From contig NZ_DAMBQK010000015.1 in assembly GCF_032062175.1 (NCBI RefSeq), forward strand, positions 45,489-109,488: DNA of 64,000 nucleotides, written 5' to 3'. Source of the DNA: Atlantibacter sp032062175. GTDB taxonomy: Bacteria; Pseudomonadota; Gammaproteobacteria; Enterobacterales; Enterobacteriaceae. The translations under genes and the position numbers were made by a program. Under the pieces are notes generated by a model that had not been told where the DNA came from, ran no database searches, and saw nothing but the letters and a program-made list of their open reading frames with translations. Numbering within the stretch: the first letter of the stretch is position 1; each line of letters opens with the position of its first letter. This document shows positions 22,347-30,849 of the stretch, piece by piece.

Positions 22347-23885
22347 CTAATGCGCGCCACCGCCTCCGCCGCCCGCCCCGAAGGGCGGTTTGGCAAACCA
22401 CACCAGCCCCAGCAGCACCAGGAACACCCCCGCAGAGACCCAGAAAATCTCGTTTGCCGAGATAATGAGCCCCTGGTTGGTGATTTGCTGCGCCAGATAG
22501 CCTGACGCCTGCTCCCGGCTCATCCCCAGCCCCTGAAGCTGGCTATACATCTCCTGGGCATTCGGGTTGTAAGGGTTTACCGACTCGGTAAGCTGAGCGT
22601 GATGCAGCGACTCGCGGTTGGTCCACAGCGTGGTAGTGATCGATGTCCCGATAGAACCTGCCAGCGTACGCATAAAGTTCGACAAACTCGATGCGGCAGC
22701 CAGGCGTTCCGGCGGCAGCCCGGACAGGGTAATGGTGGTCAACGGCATAAAGAAACACGCCACGGCGAAGCCCTGAATAAACTGCGGCCAGGCCGACGCG
22801 CCAAAATCCATTCCCGGTTCGAAGGTATATGCACGCCAGTAGAAACAGACCGCATACATGATGAAGCTGAACGTCACCAGTCGGCGCATATCCAGCCGGT
22901 GTGCGAACCGCCCAATAATGGGCGAGAGCAACACCGGTATGACCCCCACCGGCGCTGACGCCAGACCCGCCCAGGTTGCGGTATAGCCGTATACCTCCTG
23001 TAGCAACTGCGGCAGCAGAACGATGGCCCCGAAGTAGAGCATGTACGCCAGGCTGATACACAAACAGCCGATAGTAAAGTTGCGCGACTTAAACAACGAC
23101 AGATCGACTATCGGGTTGTCGTCGGTCAGCTCCCAGACAATCAGGAAGCTTATCGACACCACCGCAACAATGGTCAGAATGATGATTTCGTTGGAGCTAA
23201 ACCAGTCGAGTTCTTTCCCCCGGTCCAGCATTACCTGCAAACTGCCGATACCGATCACCAACAGCCCTAAACCCACGGCATCAATGCGCCGCTGTTCGGT
23301 GCGGGTCTCACGGTTGCGCAACGTTTGCAGCGTCAGCAGCACTACCAGCGCGCCAATCGGCACGTTGATAAAGAAGATCCAGCCCCAGTGATAGTTATCG
23401 CTGATCCAGCCGCCGAGGATCGGGCCGCAGATCGGCGCGACAATCACCGTCATCGACCACAGCGCCAGCGCGATACTGCGTTTGGCAGGCGGATAGTTGT
23501 TCAGCAATAAGCTCTGAGAGAGCGGGATCAGCGGCCCGGCGACAATCCCCTGGATCACGCGGAAGAAGATCAGCATGTTCAGGCTGGAGGAGACGCCGCA
23601 GGCCCAGGAGGCGATCACAAACAGAATGGTCGACCACAGGAACAGCTTTACTTCGCCAACGCGCTTGGCCAGCCAGCCGGTGATGGGAATCGAAATCGCA
23701 TTCGCCACGCCGAACGAGGTAATCACCCAGGTGCCCTGGCTCAGCGACGAGCCAAGGTTACCGGCGATGGTGGGGATTGCCACGTTCGCGATGGTGGAGT
23801 CCAGCACCTGCATAAAAGTCGCCAGCGACAGCGCAATGGTCATGATGACCAGTTGCGCGCCCTCCAGCGGTTTACGTTGTTGCAT
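22347..23885 (-). CDS. emrB: Multidrug efflux MFS transporter EmrB
   Basis: Inner-membrane drug:proton antiporter of the DHA2 family with 14 transmembrane helices, which works with EmrA and TolC to expel uncouplers and hydrophobic drugs. From ATG 23885 the protein has 512 aa, the E. coli length; the longer frame to 23903 is rejected since it overlaps emrA. The antiporter motif LDSTIANVAIPTI lies in TM1 and the C-terminus is the glycine-rich GAGGGGGGAH. It is the last gene of emrRAB. Confidence 0.97.
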   Translation of the reverse strand: MQQRKPLEGAQLVIMTIALSLATFMQVLDSTIANVAIPTIAGNLGSSLSQGTWVITSFGVANAISIPITGWLAKRVGEVKLFLWSTILFVIASWACGVSSSLNMLIFFRVIQGIVAGPLIPLSQSLLLNNYPPAKRSIALALWSMTVIVAPICGPILGGWISDNYHWGWIFFINVPIGALVVLLTLQTLRNRETRTEQRRIDAVGLGLLVIGIGSLQVMLDRGKELDWFSSNEIIILTIVAVVSISFLIVWELTDDNPIVDLSLFKSRNFTIGCLCISLAYMLYFGAIVLLPQLLQEVYGYTATWAGLASAPVGVIPVLLSPIIGRFAHRLDMRRLVTFSFIMYAVCFYWRAYTFEPGMDFGASAWPQFIQGFAVACFFMPLTTITLSGLPPERLAAASSLSNFMRTLAGSIGTSITTTLWTNRESLHHAQLTESVNPYNPNAQEMYSQLQGLGMSREQASGYLAQQITNQGLIISANEIFWVSAGVFLVLLGLVWFAKPPFGAGGGGGGAH

Positions 23886-23899
23886 AACCCCTCCGCCAC

Positions 23900-25072
23900 T
23901 CAATTCGCGTTGGCCCGTACGATATCGTTGATAAGCGTATTCACGGGCTCAAGGCTAATCTCACGGGCGTTGCTTTGGTAGACGGGCTCAGAGCGGGTCT
24001 GGCTTGCCAGTACCTGGCCATCACGGTTGCTGGTGTTGACTTCCACCAGCGTGGAAAGGCCGATACGCAGTGGATGCTGTTCCAGCTGTTTGGCGTCGAT
24101 TTCAATGCGCACTGGTAAGCGCTGAACCACTTTGATCCAGTTGCCGGTCGCGTTTTGCGCAGGCAGCAGCGAGAACGCGCTGCCGGTGCCCATATCCAGG
24201 CCGACCACTTTACCGGTGTATTTCACCTCGTCGCCGTAGATATCGCTCACTACCGTAGCCGCCTGGCCGATACGCATATGCGCCAGCTGGGTCTCTTTGA
24301 AGTTAGCGTCCACCCACAGATTGGAGGCGGGCACCACTGCCATCAACGGCGTGGTCGGGCTGATTTGCGCGCCTGGCTGCACGGCACGGCGTGAAACATA
24401 ACCGGTGATTGGGCTGACGATTTTGGTACGTTCCAGCGCCAGCCAGGCGTTACGCACTTCGGTCGCCGCCTGTTTCACCGCGGGCTGGTCTTCCAGTTTG
24501 GTCCCCAGCACCATCGCCTGATTGGCGTTGTACTGTTGGATTGCCACATCCAGCTGCGCCTGGGCGCTGGTCACTGCATCACGGGCGTGTTGCAGTTCTT
24601 CACGACCAATCAAATTGGCGCTACCCAGCGGAATACGACGGTTTAAGTCACTTTGCGCCTGGGCCAGTGCGGTTTTCTGCACCTCGATACTGGCCTGATA
24701 CTGCTTGCTGTTGATCATTAGCTGATGCGTTTGACGCACGCTGGAGGCCAGCTCGGTCTGCGCTTTTTCAAACGCCTGCTGCGCGTCAACCGGGTCAAGC
24801 GTCACCAGCACATCGCCCTGTTTCACGAAGTCGGTGTTGTCTGCCCAGACTTGAGTGACGCTGCCAGAGACCTGCGCCATGATCTGTACCTGATTCCCTG
24901 CCACATACGCATCGTCGGTTTCTTCGTAATGACGCAGTACTAAAAACCAATAAATGCCATATGCCACTGCCAGAATAATAAAGAGCAACGTCAATAAGAT
25001 AAGCAGGCTTTTACGTTTGCCTTTCTTATTTACCGCTTGCTGCGGGGTCGTATTCTCCGCATTTGCGCTCAT
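23900..25072 (-). CDS. emrA: Multidrug efflux membrane-fusion protein EmrA
   Basis: Periplasmic adaptor that bridges EmrB and TolC. The 390-aa protein has one transmembrane helix at about 27-47 (LLILLTLLFIILAVAYGIYW), then the ETDDAYVAGNQV barrel start, a long alpha-helical hairpin with heptad-like Ala/Gln-rich sequence at about 95-205, and the lipoyl-like half (ITGYVSRRAVQPGAQI). The ATG at 25072 gives the family start MSANAE. There are 14 bases to emrB, consistent with one transcript. Confidence 0.97.
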   Translation of the reverse strand: MSANAENTTPQQAVNKKGKRKSLLILLTLLFIILAVAYGIYWFLVLRHYEETDDAYVAGNQVQIMAQVSGSVTQVWADNTDFVKQGDVLVTLDPVDAQQAFEKAQTELASSVRQTHQLMINSKQYQASIEVQKTALAQAQSDLNRRIPLGSANLIGREELQHARDAVTSAQAQLDVAIQQYNANQAMVLGTKLEDQPAVKQAATEVRNAWLALERTKIVSPITGYVSRRAVQPGAQISPTTPLMAVVPASNLWVDANFKETQLAHMRIGQAATVVSDIYGDEVKYTGKVVGLDMGTGSAFSLLPAQNATGNWIKVVQRLPVRIEIDAKQLEQHPLRIGLSTLVEVNTSNRDGQVLASQTRSEPVYQSNAREISLEPVNTLINDIVRANAN

Positions 25073-25208
25073 GTTTTTCTCCACGATCTTCTTATTTTCT
25101 CGTCGGCTGAGCCGACCTGTTGTCAGAAAAGGCCAGCAGTGAACTGCTGGCCTGTAACTGTAGCTTAGATGTATCGATTGGACGTTTGCGAAACGAGCGA
25201 CTTACGTA

Positions 25209-25739
25209 TTAACGCGTCGCTTCAAGGATGGTGTCGTCGGCATCCATTTGGTCCAGACGGGTCAGCAGCTTGCGGGTGATATTTTCCAGCTGCTCTTTTT
25301 CAGAAACGTCCAGGGAAGACCATAAGTGTTGCAGGCAGTTATGCTGCGGCGGCAACACCTGGCGCAGGAACTCCTGGCCTTTTTCGGTTAACTGTAAATG
25401 CAGGCAACGGCGATCGTTATCGCTTTCACGGCGTTCAATCCAGCCGCGCTTTTCCAGTTCATCGGCAATGCGCGTGGCATTGGTGCGTGATGAACCCAGC
25501 GCGCAGCTCAATTCGCTTGGCTGAATGCTGTGATTTTCCTGAGACTCAAGGGTAATCAACGCCATAAACAGGGTCTCGTTAATGCCTTGCGCTTTCAGCA
25601 TTTTATTGCGGTTTTCCAGCAGCTTACCCTGCATATGCATGCACAGGCGAGTCAGCAAAATTTCCTGGTAGGGGAAATCCTCGTAGCGACTGGCGCGGAA
25701 TTTAAGCATTTGCTCAATGGGCGTAAACGAACTATCCAT
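25209..25739 (-). CDS. emrR: MarR-family repressor EmrR (MprA)
   Basis: Drug-responsive repressor of emrRAB. The 176-aa protein is a winged-helix MarR protein: dimerisation helices at both ends, DNA-recognition region SIQPSELSCALGSSRTNATRIADELEKRGW at about 73-102 and the wing RRESDNDRR at 104-112. The start at 25739 is chosen to match the 176-aa family length; the N-terminal extension to 25787 would run into the promoter. A 136-base gap separates it from emrA. Confidence 0.96.
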   Translation of the reverse strand: MDSSFTPIEQMLKFRASRYEDFPYQEILLTRLCMHMQGKLLENRNKMLKAQGINETLFMALITLESQENHSIQPSELSCALGSSRTNATRIADELEKRGWIERRESDNDRRCLHLQLTEKGQEFLRQVLPPQHNCLQHLWSSLDVSEKEQLENITRKLLTRLDQMDADDTILEATR

Positions 25740-25768
25740 CAGGTATGACCTCATTAATTGCAGTCGAT

Positions 25769-25797
25769 ATAGTAACGACGGTAACAAATAATGTAAA
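25769..25797 (-). promoter_or_regulatory. Promoter/operator of emrRAB
   Basis: On the minus strand, -35 TTTACA (complement of 25792-25797) and -10 TACTAT (complement of 25769-25774) are 17 bases apart. The spacer contains TTATTTGTTACCGTCGT, which resembles the EmrR-protected region I recall for E. coli mprA. Autorepression is inferred. Confidence 0.7.
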
Positions 25798-25828
25798 TGT
25801 ATTATTTATTTTAACGAATATGGGAACG

Positions 25829-26164
25829 CTATATTACCGTCAACAATTTCCAGGCTATTCCATAGCCCAGCGCACTCAACAGCGTCGGGATAATGATGCT
25901 GCGAGTTTTGTAAAAACTTATGCCCAGGACCGCGAAACCAATCAGCGTTGGTAAGAGTCGGCGGGCGTCATGAACGATTTCCGGCACGCTGGAGACCACC
26001 AGCAAGGCGCAAATCGACGCAATGCCGATGGTGTCGAGCAGAACGCCGGTTGCACCGCGCTTTGCCGGCCGCACACTCCCGGCGCGCACCCGCAGCGGCA
26101 GGTAGCGAAACAGATAGTTGACCAGGCCAACCAGCAGGCCGAGCAGCAGGACGTCAGTACGCAT
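25829..26164 (-). CDS. ygaH: L-valine exporter subunit YgaH (AzlD family)
   Basis: Small membrane partner of YgaZ in the branched-chain amino-acid exporter. The 111-aa protein has four hydrophobic segments and the AzlD-family pattern LVNYLFRYLPLRV near the N-terminus. Same length as E. coli YgaH. Its start overlaps the end of ygaZ by 11 bases, so the two proteins are made together. Confidence 0.94.
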   Translation of the reverse strand: MRTDVLLLGLLVGLVNYLFRYLPLRVRAGSVRPAKRGATGVLLDTIGIASICALLVVSSVPEIVHDARRLLPTLIGFAVLGISFYKTRSIIIPTLLSALGYGIAWKLLTVI

Positions 26165-26897
26165 CGCGGCTTCTTCTCATAGGCTCAATCACCGCGACCA
26201 GGCAACCGCAGACAATACCCGCCAGAATCGCCACCGGGATGGAAAACAGCGTCACGCCCAGCACCGCGCCGGTCAGCGAAGCCGCGACGCTTAACGACTG
26301 GGCGCGCTGAAATGACACCAGCAGGAAACTCATAAACAGCGCGGGCAGCATAAAGCTCATCGCCGCTTCAATGGCCGGGTAGCCCTCCAGCAAACCATTA
26401 CCGGCGTAAGCGCCCACCAGCGTCCCTGTCACCCAAGAGAGCCACGAGCAGAAGGCGATGCCGATCATCCAGTTTTCGCTCCAGCGGCGGTTGTCGCGCA
26501 CCAGTTTAGCGGTGGCGGCGGCGAACACTTCATCGGTCAGGCCAAACGCCCACAATGCGGTTTTTGGTTTTTTAAGCGAGCGGATAATGCGGCTTTGCAG
26601 GGAAGGGCCATACAGCACATGGCGCACGTCCATTGCCATCACGGTCAGCGCGGCGATCCACAACGAACTGCCGGCGGCGAGCATCGCGGTAATCACAAAC
26701 TGGCTTGCGCCCGCGTAAATAATGCAGGAGAAAAAAAGGCTTTCGAGGGGGGTAAATCCAAGACGGGTGGCATTCATTCCAAACGCGAATGCCACCGGCA
26801 AGTAGCTGATAACGATCGGCAGGCTATCTTTCACGCCTTCCCACAATGAGGCTTCATTGCTGGGATGGGTATCGGTGACGGCGGCAGGACTGTCCAT
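26154..26897 (-). CDS. ygaZ: L-valine exporter subunit YgaZ (AzlC family)
   Basis: Large subunit of the YgaZH L-valine (and methionine) exporter. The 247-aa protein carries about six hydrophobic segments and the AzlC motifs PVAFAFGMNATRLGF and IYAGASQFV. E. coli YgaZ has 245 aa. It forms an overlapping pair with ygaH; E. coli ygaZH responds to Lrp and valine, but I did not find an obvious operator in the 120-base upstream gap. Confidence 0.94.
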   Translation of the reverse strand: MDSPAAVTDTHPSNEASLWEGVKDSLPIVISYLPVAFAFGMNATRLGFTPLESLFFSCIIYAGASQFVITAMLAAGSSLWIAALTVMAMDVRHVLYGPSLQSRIIRSLKKPKTALWAFGLTDEVFAAATAKLVRDNRRWSENWMIGIAFCSWLSWVTGTLVGAYAGNGLLEGYPAIEAAMSFMLPALFMSFLLVSFQRAQSLSVAASLTGAVLGVTLFSIPVAILAGIVCGCLVAVIEPMRRSRDAY

Positions 26898-27020
26898 ATT
26901 TGTAATTAATTTAGTTAGCTACGGTAAAATCACTGGGATGAATAGATCCTGTTAACCTTAACAGAGACTTAACCGCCTTAACACCCTTAAGCACAATTGG
27001 ATAAGTAAAGCCGCCCGCTT

Positions 27021-28205
27021 TTATCCCTGACCGTTATGGCGGTGATAACCTTTCCACCACACCAGTAAATTCAGAAGCGCCACGGTCGCGCCCGCAATAC
27101 ACACCCCGTTCCAGCCGGCATGTTGATAGGCTGAGGCGGAAATTAACGAGCCCGCCGCGCCGCCGATAAAATAGCTGGTCATATAGCCTGCGGTAAGACG
27201 GTTACGGGCATCGGGATGGATGCGGTAAATCACGCTCTGGTTGGTGATGTGCACGCCCTGCACCGTCAGGTCGAGCACCAGAATGCCGATAATCAGCGCC
27301 AGTACCGAGGCCTGGCCGAGAGCGATGGCAATCCACGACAGCAGCAACAGCACCAGCCCGGCGGTGGTGGTGAGATGCGATTTGCCTTTATCCGCCAGGC
27401 CGCCCGCCGGACGCGCGCCTAACGCGCCCGCTGCGCCTGCCAGGCCAAACAGCCCGATGGTGCCTTCGGAGAAGTTAAACGGTGGCGCGGCCAGCAGAAA
27501 CGCCATCGAGGTCCAGAGAATGCTGAAGTTGGCGAAGGTCAGGCAGCCGAGCGCCGCGCGGGTGCGTAGCAGTTTATCGTGGATAAACAGCGTGAATACC
27601 GAGCGCAATAGCTGCGGGTAATTCAGGTGGGTCTGGGGCTTCGCCACCGGCAGGCCGCGCCACAGGGCAATCGCCATCAGCGCCATCAGCACCGAGGCTA
27701 CCCAGTAAACGGTGCGCCAGCCGCCGAGATTCGCCAGCAATCCCGCAACGGTACGCGCCAGCAAAATCCCCAATAGCAGGCCACTCATAATGGTGCCGAC
27801 CACTTTACCGCGTTTGTCCGGGCTGGCGAGGGTCGCGGCCAGCGGCACCAGAATTTGCGCCACTACCGAAAACAGCCCGGTGAGCGCGGTGCCCAGAATC
27901 ATCATCCACAGGGAATGGCTGCTGGCGGTGATCAGCATCCCGCCGGCTGCCAGGAGAGTCATTGAGACAATCAGGGTGCGCCGTTCAAACATATCGCCGA
28001 GCGGCACCAGGAACAGTAAGCCTGCCGCGTAGCCCAACTGGGCAGCGGTCACGATAAACCCGGCCTGGTTGACCGACAGGTCAAACGCGGTGGCGATGGT
28101 ATCGAGCAATGGTTGCGCATAGTAGTTGCTGGCTACCGCGAGGCCGGTAGCGAGGGACATCAGCGCGATGAGCGCGGGGCTAAGCCCTTGGGGTGTTTTT
28201 GTCAT
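27021..28205 (-). CDS. ygaY: MFS transporter, intact homologue of YgaY
   Basis: A 394-aa major-facilitator transporter with 12 predicted helices, the motif LGDMFERRTLIV in the loop between TM2 and TM3, and a soluble C-terminal end. It stands at the place of ygaY, between ygaZ and proX, which in E. coli K-12 is a broken gene as I recall. Here the frame is complete. The substrate is unknown; similarity to sugar or drug efflux families is only general. Confidence 0.75.
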   Translation of the reverse strand: MTKTPQGLSPALIALMSLATGLAVASNYYAQPLLDTIATAFDLSVNQAGFIVTAAQLGYAAGLLFLVPLGDMFERRTLIVSMTLLAAGGMLITASSHSLWMMILGTALTGLFSVVAQILVPLAATLASPDKRGKVVGTIMSGLLLGILLARTVAGLLANLGGWRTVYWVASVLMALMAIALWRGLPVAKPQTHLNYPQLLRSVFTLFIHDKLLRTRAALGCLTFANFSILWTSMAFLLAAPPFNFSEGTIGLFGLAGAAGALGARPAGGLADKGKSHLTTTAGLVLLLLSWIAIALGQASVLALIIGILVLDLTVQGVHITNQSVIYRIHPDARNRLTAGYMTSYFIGGAAGSLISASAYQHAGWNGVCIAGATVALLNLLVWWKGYHRHNGQG

Positions 28206-28393
28206 TATTTTGATTCAGGTTTATACGTTCTTGCCAGGCGGGCATGATAGCGCATCATTGATGGATGTTATTAAATTGTTGAGTGTCGGAATGTGCGGTG
28301 GGGGGAGGGGGGGAAGATTTTTTTTGAGAGCGGTGGAATGTTCCGTTCGCTAAGCGTTTGGGGATTTATGCGGCATGGTCATCGGCGAACGGG

Positions 28394-28610
28394 CAAAGGG
28401 GGATTCCGCATCCCCCTTTGCAATCCCCGCTCCCGGCCAACAAAATCGGCGGCTTCGCCGCTGCCCTCGGCTCCATCTCCTCGCTTCAGGTCGGGCGAGA
28501 TACGGCATCCTGCCTTTCTCGCCCTCAGGCCCGGATTACTCGGCCCATCCATGGGCCTCGCCCCTTCGGGGCCAACGCAAGCGTTGTTCAAAAGCGCTCC
28601 CGGCGCTTTT
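28394..28610. other. GC-rich array of seven short hairpins
   Basis: A stretch between the ygaY-like gene and proX with seven perfect inverted repeats in 217 bases: 28394-28404/28410-28420 (11 bp), 28449-28453/28457-28461, 28493-28500/28517-28524 (8 bp), 28542-28548/28551-28557 (7 bp), 28560-28564/28568-28572, 28574-28578/28581-28585, and 28590-28597/28603-28610 (8 bp). Overlapping reading frames exist on both strands, but none has a ribosome-binding site or recognisable domain. It is best read as a structured noncoding or repetitive element. The rest of the 508-base interval (28206-28713) shows nothing else. Confidence 0.6.
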
Positions 28611-28713
28611 GTCCATGCGGGCCTGACCTGGCTCGTCGATTGCGCCTCGGCGATTTTGATGCCGGACCAAAACCCACTGGCTTTGGCTTCAGTGCGGATA
28701 ATTTTTATGAGGG

Positions 28714-29709
28714 TTACTTCTGTGCTTTTAACGCTTCGTTGATCCAGCCGTCGAATTGCTGCTGGTGGGCTTTGATCCAGCCGTCGACGTGGCCCTGGAT
28801 ATCGGCTTCAGAGGCTTTGCCGTCGTGCATCATGGCGTTCTGGGCATTGATATCGGCAATCGGCAGTTTCATCAGGGCGAAGAGTTTCGCCGCCGCCGGG
28901 TTTTTCTCGGCCCAGGCTTTGTTCGCCACGATGTGCATGGTGTTCACCGGGAAGCCATAGTTCGCGCCGTTCGGCAGTTTGGTGTCGATATCTTTCTGCT
29001 CGCCCGGCAGGGAGGAGAACGGCACCTGTAGCCATACCACATCTTTACCCGGTTTCAGTACGTCGCTTACCCAGTACGGCGTCCAGGTGTAGTAGAGCAC
29101 CGGTTTGCCTTCTTTATAGCGGGCGATGGTGTCGGCCATCATTGCGGCGTAGTTGCCGTGATTAACGGTCACGGTGTTTTCCAGCTCGAAGGCTTTGTTC
29201 TGGTGGTTAATCACCGCTTCACAACCCCAGCCCGGCGAGCAGCCCATCATGTCGGCTTTGCCGTCACCGTTTCCGTCGAACAGTTTAGCGATTTTCGGAT
29301 CTTTAAGCTGGTCGATGCGGGTAATCTTGTACTGTTCGGCGGTTTTCTTGTCGATCAGGTAACCCTGTGCCGCGCCGGTGACAAATACCCCTTCGCGATA
29401 GAATTTGTTATCGCCGCCAGCGGCTTTGTACATGTCGTCGTGCAGCGGCTGCCAGTTAACGGCAGTAAAGGTGGCGTCGCCAGAAGCAATCGAGGTGTAG
29501 CCAACGTTGTAATCGACTTCGCTGGTTTTATTCACGGTGTAGCCGAGCTTCTCCAGCGCGCGGCTCACCAGCAGCGTCTGGAACGACTCTTCGGAAATGG
29601 TGCTCTGTACCGGCTGAACGGTAATGCCTTTACCCGGCAGATTGGCGGCAAACGCAGGGGTGGAAACAAGGGTGGCAATGGCTGTGGCTAAAATCAGGCT
29701 GTGTCGCAT
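28714..29709 (-). CDS. proX: Glycine betaine/proline betaine binding protein ProX
   Basis: Periplasmic substrate-binding component of the ProU osmoprotectant ABC importer. The 331-aa precursor has a signal peptide cleaved near residue 21 (AFA/ANLPGK) and the OpuAC-type fold with the Trp-rich betaine box (YYTWTPYW near 206-213 among other Trp residues). It is the third gene of proVWX, 72 bases after proW. Confidence 0.96.
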   Translation of the reverse strand: MRHSLILATAIATLVSTPAFAANLPGKGITVQPVQSTISEESFQTLLVSRALEKLGYTVNKTSEVDYNVGYTSIASGDATFTAVNWQPLHDDMYKAAGGDNKFYREGVFVTGAAQGYLIDKKTAEQYKITRIDQLKDPKIAKLFDGNGDGKADMMGCSPGWGCEAVINHQNKAFELENTVTVNHGNYAAMMADTIARYKEGKPVLYYTWTPYWVSDVLKPGKDVVWLQVPFSSLPGEQKDIDTKLPNGANYGFPVNTMHIVANKAWAEKNPAAAKLFALMKLPIADINAQNAMMHDGKASEADIQGHVDGWIKAHQQQFDGWINEALKAQK

Positions 29710-29781
29710 CGTTGTTCCTTTTTTTGAGTAAAGAAGGGAAGCGGGGCGGCGAACGCCTGCCGCCCCGGAGGTACTCGCGGT

Positions 29782-30849
29782 TTATTTCGAGAAAGGACGG
29801 ATCAGCAGGCCAATCGGCCCGGTGGCATACCAGCGGCGGTTGCCACGCGAACGGGCATCGCGGCCCATCGCCTGAGTCAGACGGTCAAGGATAATCGCGA
29901 GGATCACAATCCCCACGCCGCCTACGGTGGCCAGGCCCATATCCAGACGGCCAATGCCGCGCAGTACCATCTGGCCGAGACCGCCCACGGCGATCATCGA
30001 GGCGATCACCACCATCGAGAGCGCCAGCATCAGCGTCTGGTTCACGCCTGCCATGATGGTCGGCATCGCCAGCGGCAGCTGTACTTTAAACAGCATCTGG
30101 CGTGGGCTGGCCCCGAAGGAGCGCGACGCCTCAATCAAGTCTGCTGGTACCTGGTTGATCCCCAGAATGGTCAGACGAACCACCGGCGGCAGGGCAAAGA
30201 TAATCGTCACCACCACGCCCGGCACGTTGCCGATACCAAACAGCATCACGATGGGTACCAGGTACACGAACGCGGGCGTGGTCTGCATGGCATCCAGCAG
30301 GGGGCGGATCACTTTCGCGGCACCCGGACTGCGCGCCAGCCAGATCCCCATCGGCAGGCCGATGATGATGCAGAACAGCAGGGCGGTCAGGACCAGCGCC
30401 AGGGTGATCATCGCCTGCGACCAGGCGCCAATCGCGCCGATCGCGATCAGCGAAATCAGCGTGGCTACGCCCATGCCGAGGCTGGAAATCTGCCAGGCGA
30501 TCAGTGCGAACAGAATGATCGCTACCGGCGCAGGCATCCCTAACAGCAGCTGTTGGAATGCGCCGAGAATATAATCTACCGGCACGCGAATACCCTGGAA
30601 CACCGGGCGGAAGTGCATTACTACCCAATCGATCCCCTGTGTGACCCAGCTGTCGAGCGGGATCAGCGTCTTGTGGAACGGATCGAGAATGTTGAAATGC
30701 TCCGGCGCGGGTGCCGGCGCGCTGGTCAGCCAGTCGGCGGCGGAGGTATCCTGCGGCGTGGCGGCAGGCGTTCCCCATGCATCGGCGGTGCTGGCCGCGC
30801 TGTCGGCAGCCTGGCTGCCGGTATCCCACGGATTGGTTTCGTTACTCAT
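29782..30849 (-). CDS. proW: Glycine betaine/proline betaine ABC permease ProW
   Basis: Inner-membrane permease of ProU. The 355-aa protein has a long hydrophilic N-terminal extension (Ala/Asp-rich, DTGSQAADSAAS), a first set of helices from about 68, and the binding-protein-dependent permease loop EASRSFGASPRQMLFKVQLP at about 245-265. Starting at 30849 gives the family N-terminus MSNETNPWD and an 8-base overlap with proV, as in E. coli; the longer frame to 30864 is not needed. Confidence 0.96.
   Translation of the reverse strand: MSNETNPWDTGSQAADSAASTADAWGTPAATPQDTSAADWLTSAPAPAPEHFNILDPFHKTLIPLDSWVTQGIDWVVMHFRPVFQGIRVPVDYILGAFQQLLLGMPAPVAIILFALIAWQISSLGMGVATLISLIAIGAIGAWSQAMITLALVLTALLFCIIIGLPMGIWLARSPGAAKVIRPLLDAMQTTPAFVYLVPIVMLFGIGNVPGVVVTIIFALPPVVRLTILGINQVPADLIEASRSFGASPRQMLFKVQLPLAMPTIMAGVNQTLMLALSMVVIASMIAVGGLGQMVLRGIGRLDMGLATVGGVGIVILAIILDRLTQAMGRDARSRGNRRWYATGPIGLLIRPFSK

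Noticed and set aside
28358..28960. 200-aa + strand frame from the hairpin array into proX antisense
   Set aside because: It has no ribosome-binding site, its second half is antisense to proX, and its first half is the hairpin-rich block, so it is not supported as a gene.
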